Origin: Leguminivora glycinivorella
Lineage: Eukaryota; Arthropoda; Insecta; Lepidoptera; Tortricidae
DNA length: 64,000 nucleotides
NCBI RefSeq assembly: GCF_023078275.1
Contig: NC_062990.1
Span: 2,187,501-2,251,500, forward strand
Direction: 5' to 3'
Shown: positions 29,925-40,499 of the stretch, one piece after another
How positions within the stretch are numbered: position 1 is the first letter of the stretch
Layout of the letters: each line of letters opens with the position of its first letter
Notes under the pieces: generated by a model
What the model saw: the letters and a program-made list of their open reading frames with translations, nothing else
Told to the model about the DNA's origin: nothing
Databases searched by the model: none
Program-made: the position numbers and the translations under genes

Positions 29925-30130
29925 CCCTTTTTAACCCCAGACGCAAAAACGACGTATGTCTGTCTGTTTGTCTGTCTGTCTTTCTGTCTGTGTGTATGTC
30001 TGTCTGTGGCATCGTAGCTCCCGAACGGATGAACCGATTTCGATTTAGTAATTTTTTTGTTTGAAAGCTGAGTTAGTTGGGAGTATTCTTTAAGACGTCG
30101 CGGTCGGGGATTTTTTCAAAATTTTATTTT
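29925..30130 (+). repeat. dispersed repeat R6, copy 1
   Basis: Opens with an 'acgcaaaaacgacg' block, then a TGTC run, 'catcgtagctcccgaacgga' and 'gaaagctgagttagt'. Copies: 41610-41765 (-), 49807-49935, 57115-57310 and 58288-58500. Confidence 0.65.
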
Positions 30131-30259
30131 ACATTTAAATTTCAAAAACAGGTGGTATGCTAAACATCCCAAATATTAAATACCTTGGAAAAAATAATTA
30201 CGAACCACAAAAATCGGAATGTAACGACATTAAGAATTGCCCGTGTACAATTACCAAGG

Positions 30260-30355
30260 TCGCTCCTACTGTAATTTGGACCGTCTTTCACGGCAAAACG
30301 GAGCGACAAATTGACGTGAAATTAGGTGGAGATAGTTGAAGGGATGGACGACGCG
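30260..30355 (+). mobile_element. partial Helitron-like L1 copy
   Basis: Internal L1 sequence only ('gtctttcacggcaaaacgga', 'gtggagatagttgaaggga'); both termini are lost. Confidence 0.55.
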
Positions 30356-30875
30356 AGCGAATTTATATACGCAATTTTGGCACTTTACGACGGGATTGGT
30401 TGATTTCGTATTACGCGCGCGTTTGTTCCCAGAGTCTGCACGTTTGGCTCGCATCCACACGGTGTTACTGACATCGACATTTTGCCACGTCCTTACGAAG
30501 GAATATATAAGTCAGTAGCTCCAGTATGTTACATTGTTAAATTATAAAATACTGAAAAATCTAAGCTTCGTGGGAATTTCAGGGTTTACACTCTTGGGGA
30601 ATGAATAGGAGATTGGTTGGAGTTAGTGGTTCGGAACCGAGTTTTGTGGTTGGTAAAGTTTCATTTGAATACGTATTTGTTTGGAGATGTAAGTACGTTT
30701 GGAAAAGGAAATGGCTTGTGTGTGAAAAATAAGTTTTAAGCAAACTTAAAGAGATAAAAACAGGAATATTCGGAATTATTATCAAATCTGTCCATGACAT
30801 AAAAGAAACGAAATTGTGACACTGCAGTGACAGGTTGCTATTAAAAAAAATATATATTGAGAAAAACAAAGCTGT
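30356..30875. other. no recognisable feature
   Basis: A GC-rich patch at 30400-30440 then AT-rich sequence. A minus-strand frame of about 110 codons (30579-30920) is low-complexity (Phe/Ser/Leu-rich) without splice or family support. Confidence 0.35.
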
Positions 30876-30985
30876 AGAACAAACTGAAATAGATATCTTA
30901 CACGAAAGAAAAAACGACAAGGCCCACTGGTGGCCGAGCCGAGAATCGAACCCGGGTCTTCAGCTTACACGCAATCCTGTAGGAA
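30876..30985 (-). mobile_element. S3 SINE fragment
   Basis: Minus-strand copy of the sequence at 36240-36350 ('aagctgaagacccgggttcg', 'ggccaccagtgggccttgtc'). It lies just past the 3' end of LINE2. Confidence 0.65.
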
Positions 30986-31405
30986 TTGCAAGGATTCGTA
31001 TAGGAGTTGCAAGCACACATTGCTGGCCCTTAGAGCTGGTCAAAGGCGCCTAGCCTTATCAGAGATATTTCATTTCATTTCATTTCATTTCATTTATTTT
31101 GCAATGTGTGTTACAAAGGTCTTAATAAGTATACATGTGAATAGTTTCAACACACCCTGTGAGGGTATTGCAATATATCTAAAGCTAAGATCTAAAACTA
31201 GATTTAAAGTTAATATTTCTACACAACGAATGTCATTTCAGTTAAAGTTAATTTTAAGTTAGTAAAGAATACAATTCAATTTAGCCTTAATAAATAATTG
31301 ATAAATAATTTAATTACATTTAGTTCGTTCATAATTACATTCAATGTTTATAATATAATATATAATTATTTAGAGAGGTGACGGTATTATGTTATAAGTA
31401 TTGAT

Positions 31406-34330
31406 TTAAATATCCTGGATGTCATCATATTGTAGATATTCCGTGACGGTGTAAAAGGCTTTTTCGACAAGGAAATGTTTTAACAGTCGTATAAATTTAT
31501 TGTAGTTAGAGTCAGATTTTATGCAGTTCGGTAATTTGTTATAGATCCTTATCGAAGAAGGATATGGTCCATTTTTATGTATCGCTAGTTTAGACGACAC
31601 TTGCACTAAATTACATTTAGAACGGGACTCAAAACGACGTGGTACATCTCCGATTTTAATGAACTTATCTGGGTGATTTTTAACAAATTTACACGACTCT
31701 AAGATATAGATGCAAGGCAAGGTCAGGATGCCAGGGTTTTGAAAATATACTTTGCAGCTTTCTGGGTGTTTCGTGTTTGAGAGTATACGGATGGACTTTT
31801 TCTGTAAGATGAATAAATCTGGTGCGTCAGTACTGTTGCCCCATAGGATCACGCCATAGCTAAGCCATGCATGAGCAAACGCATAATACGCCGATAAGGC
31901 AGTCTGTAGGTCGGTGGTCCTTTTTAGTTGTCCTAGAGCATAATTGAATTGGCTATATTTGGTTTTTATTTTTTGTACATGATCTTTCCAATTTACATGG
32001 GTGTCAATAGTGATGCCGAGGAGTGAGAAAGTGGGGACGCAATCCAATTCAATGCCGTCAAAGGAAAAATGGAAGTCTAATTCGGTTTTTTGGTGGGGCC
32101 TAAATTGCATCATTTTTGTTTTGGTAAGATTTATTTCTAGGTTGTGATCATTCATCCATTTTACAATGTTTGTTACAACATGATGTATTTTGTCATTGAG
32201 GTGTATATTATTTCTACATGATAGTAGTAGCGAAAAATCGTCGGCAAACATGACACAGTTTTCAGAAAAGGATTTTGGGAGATCATTTATATATATAATG
32301 AAAAGGACGCACCCTAGAACACTTCCTTGAGGGATTGAGTCTAACACTGGTTGGATGTCAGATCTAACTATGCTAATCTCTTTCGAGTGTTCGTCCGTAT
32401 ACTCAATATCAACGCATTGCTTTCTGTTGTTTAAATAAGATTGGAACCATTTATGTGTTATACCACGCACTCCGATACCGTATAATTTATCAAGAAGTAT
32501 GTTAAATTTTACTTTTTCATATGCTTTTGTCATGTCAAATAATATACCAAGTGCGTATTCTTTTCTATCTAAAATTTCTAAAATTTCATTGACGTATTTG
32601 TAGACTGCTAAGGTAGTCGACCGTTTCTTGCGGAACCCATGTTGTGAATCAGTAAACAGGTTGTATTTTTCACAAAAGGAATACAGTCGCTTACACATTG
32701 CTTTTTCAAAAATTTTTGAAATTACTGGCAAAAGGGCTATCGGGCGGTAGTTGTTAGGGTCAGTTTTTTTGTTCTTTTTGTGAATAGGTTTTATTACAGC
32801 CTGTTTTAGTGCATCCGGAAATATTCCCTCGTGAAATGATTGGTTTATAATATAGGTTAGGGGAGGAGTTAGTTCTACTGCACAGGCTTTTATTAGGATA
32901 GAAGGTAACTCGTCGATACCGAAGCTTGTTTTTCCTTTTAAGCTTCGTATTAGGCCATATATTTCGCTTTCCTCCGCGGGATGTAGAAACATAGAGTTTT
33001 CTGTTGGTTGCAATACAGGTCGGCCGCGCGGTTCATCGCGCGCGCTTGCTGCCGACGACGCCGGCGTACGCCCAGCATTAGCAAACAAGTTGTTAAATAC
33101 ATTTGAGACTGATTTAGGGTCGGAACTAAGTTTGTTTTCGATACGTAATTGTATATTTTCTTTATATATTTTACCTTTTTTATTTTGACTTTGCTTTATG
33201 ACTTGCCACATGCATTTTATTTTATTTGATGAATTTTGCATTTTCTTAATGAACTGTATCTTTTTTGATTTTCGGATAATACTTTTTAAGATTTTTCCAT
33301 ACGTTTTATAATGCCTAGCCAAAGTTTTATTTCCAGATGACATAACGTGGATCCTCAAAAATCGCTTATGCATACAAGATGTTTTGATACCTCGCGTTAG
33401 CCAAAGGTTTGTCAGAGTAGGTTTAACCTTAAGTCGATTTTTCGGTATACTTTTATTTAGGATTTCCTGAAGTTTTTCGCTTAGTGAGTTGTAGTTTTCA
33501 TTTGCACGTTTATTTGAAGAGATATAGTTGTTCCAATCTACATTTGCTAATTCGGTCCTAAATAATTCGATGTTGTTTTTATTATAAATTCGTTTCGTTT
33601 GATACCAAACGTTTGTTTTATGGTTGTCAATTGAGGGTTTTTTTAAAGTAATAGTGGTACAGCTATGATCGGAAAAACCCAGTTCTGTTACTGAAGTGGT
33701 AAAATATTCAGTAAAGTTCGTAAAAATGAGGTCTAAACATGTTGAGCTATTTTTATTAATTCGGGTGGGCTCGGTAATATATTGCTTAAAGTTGAATTCG
33801 ATCATTAAGTCCAACAACTTCATTGTTTGTTTACTTTTTTCTAGGATGTTAGTGTTAAAGTCGCCGCCTATTATAATTTTTTTATTGTTAAATTTGGTTT
33901 GGAGATACTCTAACATTCGTTCTAATTGCTTGAAAAAAATGTCACTCTCTCTATTATTCCAGTATAGTACAATTAATAAAAGGTTCAAATCTGTAAGCTC
34001 TATTGCACACATTTCTATGACATATTCTATCGACATGTCCTTTATTTCTTTACGTTCAGTGTAGTTCACTTTATCGTTTATTAATATTGCGACGCCGCCT
34101 CCGTTGTAATTTTCTCGCTGGAAAGATGTTGCCAGGTGGTAGTTCTCGAAACGTAAGAGCTCTACTTTTGCTGTGGTGAGCCAGGTCTCAGAAATGCAAA
34201 ACGCTAATAGTGGCTTGTGTAGATCTTCTAGGAACGCTTGCAAAATGTCACGTTTATTGAATAAGCTTTGCATGTTTTGAAACTTAATTACTTCATTATT
34301 AGCGAAAGGTATGATTTGTGCTGCTGTCAT
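31406..34330 (-). CDS. LINE2 ORF2: AP-endonuclease and reverse transcriptase
   Basis: 974 aa from ATG at 34330. Endonuclease motifs FQNMQSLFNK, ISETWLT, IIGGDFN and the intact LGFSDHS. Reverse transcriptase motifs: LFDMTKAYEKV, SIPQGSVLGCVLFIIYIND, catalytic FADD in VMFADDFSLLL, and LGITIDTHVNWKDH. The start overlaps the end of ORF1 by 32 nt in another frame, so translation may rely on reinitiation or frameshift (inference). A short GC-rich stretch at 33010-33075 codes for an Ala/Ser/Arg-rich insertion before the fingers of the RT domain. Differs from LINE1 ORF2 throughout, so they are separate families. Confidence 0.88.
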   Translation of the reverse strand: MTAAQIIPFANNEVIKFQNMQSLFNKRDILQAFLEDLHKPLLAFCISETWLTTAKVELLRFENYHLATSFQRENYNGGGVAILINDKVNYTERKEIKDMSIEYVIEMCAIELTDLNLLLIVLYWNNRESDIFFKQLERMLEYLQTKFNNKKIIIGGDFNTNILEKSKQTMKLLDLMIEFNFKQYITEPTRINKNSSTCLDLIFTNFTEYFTTSVTELGFSDHSCTTITLKKPSIDNHKTNVWYQTKRIYNKNNIELFRTELANVDWNNYISSNKRANENYNSLSEKLQEILNKSIPKNRLKVKPTLTNLWLTRGIKTSCMHKRFLRIHVMSSGNKTLARHYKTYGKILKSIIRKSKKIQFIKKMQNSSNKIKCMWQVIKQSQNKKGKIYKENIQLRIENKLSSDPKSVSNVFNNLFANAGRTPASSAASARDEPRGRPVLQPTENSMFLHPAEESEIYGLIRSLKGKTSFGIDELPSILIKACAVELTPPLTYIINQSFHEGIFPDALKQAVIKPIHKKNKKTDPNNYRPIALLPVISKIFEKAMCKRLYSFCEKYNLFTDSQHGFRKKRSTTLAVYKYVNEILEILDRKEYALGILFDMTKAYEKVKFNILLDKLYGIGVRGITHKWFQSYLNNRKQCVDIEYTDEHSKEISIVRSDIQPVLDSIPQGSVLGCVLFIIYINDLPKSFSENCVMFADDFSLLLSCRNNIHLNDKIHHVVTNIVKWMNDHNLEINLTKTKMMQFRPHQKTELDFHFSFDGIELDCVPTFSLLGITIDTHVNWKDHVQKIKTKYSQFNYALGQLKRTTDLQTALSAYYAFAHAWLSYGVILWGNSTDAPDLFILQKKSIRILSNTKHPESCKVYFQNPGILTLPCIYILESCKFVKNHPDKFIKIGDVPRRFESRSKCNLVQVSSKLAIHKNGPYPSSIRIYNKLPNCIKSDSNYNKFIRLLKHFLVEKAFYTVTEYLQYDDIQDI

Positions 34331-35594
34331 GCACTCTATCCTCGTTCGGGAGGGTGGTATTTTTTAAATTTGGATTTTCTTCCGCCGTGATGGAAGAGGG
34401 GGTAGAGGGGAGGGCATCGCATTCCTTTGGAGTTTTTACAGGTTCTGTGGCATGTCGAATGTTATCGTGCAGGCACTCCTGAGTTGATGATTTCAGTTCG
34501 CTGTTCTTCGTGTTTCCGTTTTGCAGACTCGTGGTTAAGCTTGTACTCATTGAAGTGGAGCCTCGGGTAGGTGGGACCTGAGGAATGACTTCGACACCAT
34601 TCACAAACAATCGATTATTACGTATTATCGCATAGTCTCCTTTTTTACGCGCTTCTCGTAACATCTTTATAAGTTGGTGTCTTCTTTCTAGAGCTTCCTT
34701 ATTTAAAAAATCCGACACTGCGTATCCGACATTTTTAAAACATATAGCGTTGTCTAGGATGTACTTTTTGATGCGCTTATTTATGAGTTCTATAGCAATG
34801 GGACGGTTTCGCGCCTTTCTTATGTTCCCCAATCGCGTTGCTGATTCGATAAAACCGCCTATTTCTATATTTAGTAAATCAGCGAACATTTCATTAATTC
34901 GTGGATAAATGTCCGCTTCTACCTCACCATAATATTCATCTAATCCATGTAAGACAATCGTTTTTTGGTCGGTTTTATTGCATGGGCTCTCCATACTTTC
35001 GATGCGACATTGAAGCTCTCGTATGCTGGACGCTAGGTGTTTATTATCCTGCTCTAGACTAACAATTTTTTCCTTAGTGGTTTTCAGCTCTTTTTCTAGG
35101 TTTTGTTGCTTAGCCTCAACTGCCCCGGTTCGTACTATAAATTCTTGTTTTAAATTATTTATGGACTGAGTAATTTCTGTGTATATTAGGTGTTTCATAT
35201 TGGCCATAATAGTTTTGTTATTTTTTTCTAGTTTTTTGTCCAGGAGCTCCCCTATTTGCTCCAGGGTAGCGCCTATCGAACTGCTCCCCTGCTGGTGGGT
35301 GTGCTCTGTGTCATCGGATGTATTGTGACTAGTGTCCAGGTCCTCGATTGACATACGTGTTTCGTCTGGAAGAGAAAAGTCATACCGTTTTCCCACCGGT
35401 GTATCGTCATTCCTTCGTCTATAAGTGACATTTGTACAGGAATCACAGCGCCAACTGCGTTTCAGTTCGTGACCCTTTTCTCTAAAGTACGCTGTTGTTA
35501 TATTTAGGCATGCAAAATGGTATGTGTCATTACATGTTGTACACGTTAAAAGTTCAGGGTGATTTATTGTTAGAGTACATCCGCGACAGATCAT
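34299..35594 (-). CDS. LINE2 ORF1 protein: PHD-like finger, coiled coil, RNA-binding region
   Basis: 431 aa from ATG at 35594. Residues 3-53 carry a PHD-like C4HC3 pattern (CRGC, CTTC, H26, C29, WRCDSC). About 125-205 is a long coiled coil (KLEKNNKTIMANMKHL onward). At 210-340 lies a region like the RRM/C-terminal domains of LINE ORF1 proteins (TIVLHGLDEYYGEVE, LFVNGVEV). The last 90 residues are Ser/Thr-rich and disordered. Likely forms trimers that package element RNA (family knowledge). Confidence 0.78.
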   Translation of the reverse strand: MICRGCTLTINHPELLTCTTCNDTYHFACLNITTAYFREKGHELKRSWRCDSCTNVTYRRRNDDTPVGKRYDFSLPDETRMSIEDLDTSHNTSDDTEHTHQQGSSSIGATLEQIGELLDKKLEKNNKTIMANMKHLIYTEITQSINNLKQEFIVRTGAVEAKQQNLEKELKTTKEKIVSLEQDNKHLASSIRELQCRIESMESPCNKTDQKTIVLHGLDEYYGEVEADIYPRINEMFADLLNIEIGGFIESATRLGNIRKARNRPIAIELINKRIKKYILDNAICFKNVGYAVSDFLNKEALERRHQLIKMLREARKKGDYAIIRNNRLFVNGVEVIPQVPPTRGSTSMSTSLTTSLQNGNTKNSELKSSTQECLHDNIRHATEPVKTPKECDALPSTPSSITAEENPNLKNTTLPNEDRVHDSSTNHTFR

Positions 35595-35640
35595 TTTTAC
35601 TGTTGATTAGTTTTTTATTCCAAACTGAATGTGGTAACAG

Positions 35641-36225
35641 GATACTAGCGCCCTCTCTCGGTGTAGTCGTGAAAGTGTTTCGTGTTGCTTCTAACGCGAT
35701 CGATGGCGCAAAACGTAATAGTTCCTTGCTAGTTCACTAGATGGCAGTCGTGTCTGACAGGTTGTTTGAGCTTGCGACAAAAACGTTCCGTTGTCTATGG
35801 CGGTGTGGCAACACTTTTTAACTTTCCTTGGGTTGGCAATAGGGGATATATGTCAACTGTCAGTTATAATGCCCAGTAGTGACGAGTGATTATCTGTTGT
35901 ACCGTTATGTTGTATAGGCAATAATCGGTTATTTTCCCATTCAAAATTCAAAAAGTGTGTGCTTTCAAAGCTTAACGGCCAATATTATATCTCACCTTCG
36001 CTTCAATGGCTGTTTTCATGGTTTAGAATCAGTGACGGCTGTTGTTGTTGCAGGTATGTTTCTTGAGAATGTTCCGTGGTGCACTTTGACTTCTTTTACA
36101 CTCGTTTTACTATTTATTTATATTAAAATCATGAGGCGATCTCGCTTTACGTGTTTACATGGCTGGTGTTGCCAGCATATTCCTAATTATAACACACATT
36201 AGAGAAATTTCGTCGGGTACCACGG
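35641..36225. other. LINE2 5' flank, no further feature
   Basis: May include the LINE2 5' UTR. A plus-strand frame at 35957-36202 lacks support. Nothing else was recognised. Confidence 0.35.
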
Positions 36226-36350
36226 CGGGCGGGTGGTCTAGTGGTAAGGACGTTACCCGCGTAAGCTGAAGACCCGGGTTCGATTCCCGGCTCGGCCACC
36301 AGTGGGCCTTGTCGTGTTTTCTTTCGAGTATGATATCTACAACTTCAGTT
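36226..36350 (+). mobile_element. S3 SINE, head and body
   Basis: A box TGGTCTAGTGG and B box GGTTCGATTCC, then 'ccaccagtgggccttgtcg'. A tRNA-like fold is prevented because the 5' GGGCGGG does not pair with the 3' CGGCCAC. Confidence 0.7.
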
Positions 36351-37089
36351 TATAATTTACATACAACCTGTTTTCATTGAATTCCTTTAACTTTAAGGGA
36401 AGATTGTTTAGATAAAATAAAAATTAATTTCTCTAAGAGACTAGCGTCTTACGGTTATCGAGTTATTAAAAAAATAAATATAATTACTGAACACGTGTAT
36501 GACAGCCTTTACCAATTCCTAATGTTATTTGTTTTAACATGTGCCGTCAATCACTTGACACTAACTTGAATGTTATTCTTAAGGGTCTCTCACACTAATA
36601 AATTCATTTATTAATGTATGAAAATATTGAAATTTTTTTTACAGTATACAGTATGGTTCCTGATAATGAACCTAGCTATGTGTCGAATTTAACGGTAAAC
36701 AAAAAAAACACGGTGTACAGTAGTGTGACTACTTGAAAAACAACAAATCAATAAAATAATTTAAATTGTTCCCTAGTTGTAAAACAAAGTTAAATTATAA
36801 ATAGAAATATTTATAATAACTCACGATAAATAAAATGATACATGCAGCCTTCATTTTGGTATCAACTATATCGTCTGACTGCCTACTGTCGAAACCGCCG
36901 AATGAAAATACTAGCGCCAAATCTGATTATGTAGAATTGATTAAAATTTGTTTAGTTTCGGTGAGGGATTGTAATTTTAGAGGTTACCCGTTTAATTTCC
37001 GGTTTCATTGATTTTATTTTGGTGTTAGTTTTTAAGTAAAATTAAGTACCTATAGCCTACATTAATAAAATAATTTGAATATAACATAC
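36351..37089. other. AT-rich, no feature
   Basis: No exon, shared repeat or RNA gene was seen. Confidence 0.4.
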
Positions 37090-37330
37090 ATACATATATA
37101 CATACAATCACGCCTGTATCCCATGAAGGGGTAGGCAGAGCACATGAAACTACTCAAGTTTCAGTGCCACTCTTGGCAAATAAGGGGTTGACAGAAAACG
37201 AAACTGTGGCATTGCAGTGACAGGTTGCCAGCCTCTCGCCTACGCCACAATTTAACCCATATCCCACAGTCGACTTCTACGACACCCACGGGAATAAAGG
37301 GGTTGGTTAAATTCTTAACCCGTCACCACA
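37090..37330 (-). repeat. dispersed repeat R5, copy
   Basis: Inverted relative to 29045 and 58540. Carries 'catacatacaatcacgcctg' and 'acaggttgccagcctctcgc'. A second minus-strand copy follows at 38405-38620. Confidence 0.65.
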
Positions 37331-37344
37331 CGGGAAATATAAAT

Positions 37345-37880
37345 AATATAAAAAAACCGACCAAGAGCGTGTCGGGCCACGCTCAGTGTTGGCTTCCGTA
37401 GTTTTCCGTATTTTCTCAAAAACTACTAAACCTATCAAGTTGAAAACAATTTTCCTAGAAAGTTTTTATAAAGTTCTACTTTTGTGATTTTTTTCATATT
37501 TTTTAAACATATGGTTCAAAAGTTAGAGGGGGGGGGGGGACACACTTTTTTCCTTTAGGAGCGATTAAATCAAAAAACGGTTTGAGTAAACCCTTATTAA
37601 TTTTTAAATACCTATCCAACAATACATATATCACACGTTGGGGTTGGAATGAAAAAAAATCAGTCCCCACTTTACATGTAAGGGGGGTACCCTAACAAAA
37701 CATTTTTTTTTTCACTTTTTATTTTACCACTTTGTCGGCGTGATTGATATACATATTAGTACCAAATTTCAGCATTCTAGTGCTAACGGTCACCGAGATT
37801 ATCCGCGGACGGACGGACGGACAGACAGACAGACATGGTGAAACTATAAGGGTTTTTAGTTGACTACGGAATCCTAAAAA
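37345..37880 (-). repeat. repeat family R4, copy 2
   Basis: Inverted relative to 11155-11715, including the tetranucleotide array (GGAC form) near 37808-37830 and 'ttgactacggaatcctaaaa' at the end. Confidence 0.75.
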
Positions 37881-38404
37881 CAGTAAAATGATTAAGAAAT
37901 CAGTTCTTTCTTCACTCAAACAATTAAGGTTCTCTGAAAGAAAATAAAACTAAGTAGTTGCAGTCAAGTTCCGAAATGGATATAAGTCAAAAAATGGATA
38001 TAATTCATAAATAAATGATGAATGAATGAATGTTTATCACAAAACAACGCCTTAATAAAATATGATTCTTAGAATAAAACTTATTACCTGATAATAAAAT
38101 ATGTTACTTACCTATAAATTATCATTACGAAATTATTTATAATTGGTTAATCCCTTCAATAAACAATCTGAATGGAAAACGCTCACCGATTCGGGATTCA
38201 AACAATGGGATTTACATTAAACCGTTTATCCTCGTTTTTGCATTGAGACCCGCCGGCGCGACGCAAATCATGTCACACGGTGGCTTATTGAGAAGTGCTA
38301 TTTTATAAGTTAAATTACAATGACTTTCAGCGTTTTAAAAGTATAAAACTTTTCAACTAGTATAGAGGTACGGCGAATGCCTTGCCGTTTTAATTTTCAT
38401 GCAT

Positions 38405-38617
38405 TTTGTTACATACATACAATCACGCCTGAAGGGGTAGGCAGAGCTTACGAAACTATTCAGGTTTCAAGTGCTACTTTTGGCAAACAAGGAATTAAAA
38501 AAAATCGAATCAGTTAAATTGCAGTGACAGGTTGGCAGCATCTCGCCTACGCCACAATTTAACCCATATCCCACACGACTTTTACGACACCCACTGGAAG
38601 AGAGGGGCTGGTGAAAT
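38405..38617 (-). repeat. dispersed repeat R5, copy
   Basis: Shares blocks with 37090-37330 and begins in the same 'acatacatacaatcacgcct'. Confidence 0.65.
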
Positions 38618-38900
38618 TATCATATATCATATCATTCTTTATTGCAACCATGTTCATTTTACATAGGATGGTATACTTTTAAATATTATAAGGTAGGTAC
38701 ATGATACCCTGTTAGGGCATACCAATAATCTTAAGGTCTACTTAGTGAACTAAAACTAAAGTAAAATTAGTCCTAGTATAATTCTATACATGGAGATGAG
38801 AATTGAATAATAATTTTTATAATTGATTAGTTACTGACAAAATATAAGTATAATTATACCGTGATATACACAATGTTTTTCATCACACTCGCAAAGTAAT
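38618..38900 (-). mobile_element. LINE 3' end with ATGAT-type tail
   Basis: Minus-strand CAATAAAGAATGATATGAT at the end. The rest is a 3'-UTR-like AT-rich body. 5'-truncated CR1-like element. Confidence 0.55.
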
Positions 38901-38904
38901 AACC

Positions 38905-39775
38905 AAATTAAAAAAAAACCGGCCAAGTGCGAGTCGGACTCGCCCACCGAGGGTTCCGTACAAACTTTCTTTCAAACTACCTAGTAAAAATAATCTCATA
39001 TTTTCATATAAGTAACTCTAATGACTTGACTAGAAGACAAAAGTATAGGCACTAATGAGTATTATAGTGTATAGCGCCATCTCCCGGTCAATTTGCTAAC
39101 TAATTTGCACGACCTGGTTTTTCAGGGATAATTCTTTATAATGTTAACCGATTTTAACAGTTTTTACTTTATTAGACAGAAGATGGTTTACGTAACACCT
39201 CGTATTAATTTGAAGTACGATATACATCCGCAAGGGTGGGTAAATTGAAAGTAAAAATCTGAAAAGTTTTTTGTGAATTAAAAAAAAAGTATTCAAAATA
39301 CAAACACGATTATATTTTTCCTGTAATATATAGCATAAAACCAATGTTTACTAAAATTTTCATAATTTTTCGTTGGTAAACTTCGGAGATAAGGGGGGGG
39401 GGGGACGGTATTTTTTTTTTACATTTTCCTTCAAAATTCTTTTTTTTTCCACAACAAAAAAATTATAAAAAATAGCTTATTTACGTTAAATTTGAGCTCT
39501 TTCCAACGATACCCCACTTGACCTAGTAACTTGAAATTTACAGTTTGCCCCCCTTTCATTTTGGCCATTTTCTACAATTAAAATTAATATATTTAAAAAA
39601 ATTATACTTTCTATTTGTAGAGGTTTACAATGTTCACAACTATTCCAAATTTCAAGTTGATAGCATTAGTAGTCCTCGAGATATTTAGGAATGTGACAGA
39701 CGGACAGACAGACGGACAGAGTCGCACCATAAGGGTTCCTGTTGTACCTTTTTGGTACGGAACCCTAAAAATGTA
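38905..39775 (+). repeat. R4-related 870-bp element with inverted ends
   Basis: Starts 'accggccaagtgcgagtcgg' with 'gagggttccgta' and ends in a (GGACAGAC) run and 'ggtacggaaccctaaaa'. GGGTTCCGTA and TACGGAACCC are inverted. It shares layout with R4 but not its middle. Homopolymer G and T runs lie at 39394-39420. Confidence 0.6.
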
Positions 39776-39954
39776 TTGAAATGTCTACGCTGACATTTCG
39801 AACATTCGTCCGCCATCTTGTCATTTTTGACAGGTCGGGGAAGGCCCCACCCGGGTATTCACTTTACCGCCTCAGGTTGCTAAAATAGCTCATTAAGTAT
39901 CAGTATGCAGGGGAACTTGTTGAGACATGATCTAATCCAATCCCTTCGACATTT

Positions 39955-40400
39955 TTAGGGTTCCGTAGTCAACTAGGAACCCTTATAGTTTCGCCATGTC
40001 TGTCTGTCCGTCCGTCCGTCCGTCCGTCCGTCCGTCCGTCCGTCCGTCCGTCCGTCCGTCCGTCCGCGGATAATCTCAGTAACCGTTAGCACTAGAAAGC
40101 TGAAATTTGGTACCAATATGTATATCAATCACGCCAACAAAGTGCAAAAATAAAAAGTGGAAAAAAATGTTTCGTTAGGGCACCCCCTACATGTAAAGTG
40201 GGGGCTGATATTTTTTCATTCCAACCCCAACGTGTGATATATCGTTGGATAGGTATTAAAAAATGAATAAGGGTTTACTAATATCGTTTTCTGATATTAT
40301 TAATAGTTTCGGAAATAATCGCTCCTAAAGGAAAAAAAAAGTGCGTCCCCCCCCTCTAACTTTTGAACCATATGTTTAAAAAATATGAAAAAAATCACAA
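39955..40400 (+). repeat. repeat family R4, copy 3, truncated
   Basis: Same start as 11155 with a longer CCGT array (40007-40065). Ends at 'gaaaaaaatcacaaa', where unrelated sequence follows. Confidence 0.75.
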
Positions 40401-40499
40401 ATTTTTTCAGATTTCTTCCGATAATTTTCCGGCCAAAAAGTACACAATGCCAACCGCCATAGATTTCACTGGTCCCTCGAAAGGGCAAGATGTAAGATA

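Larger units (their letters stand above)
31068..35640 (-). mobile_element. complete non-LTR retrotransposon LINE2 (CR1-like, microsatellite tail)
   Basis: Minus-strand order: 5' UTR (upper edge uncertain, beyond 35594), ORF1 (35594-34299), ORF2 (34330-31406), a 3' UTR of about 310 bp, and a tail of ATGAA units at 31068-31093. The tail and PHD-bearing ORF1 fit CR1-like elements. Both ORFs are open. No target duplication could be fixed. Confidence 0.8.

Noticed and set aside
30579..30920. 113-codon minus-strand frame
   Set aside because: Low-complexity, no splice or family support, and it overlaps a SINE at its upper end.
36226..36302. Possible functional tRNA gene
   Set aside because: A and B boxes are present but the acceptor arms do not pair, and the sequence continues into a SINE body. 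The same applies to 6897, 12505, 43596, 61537 and 63525.
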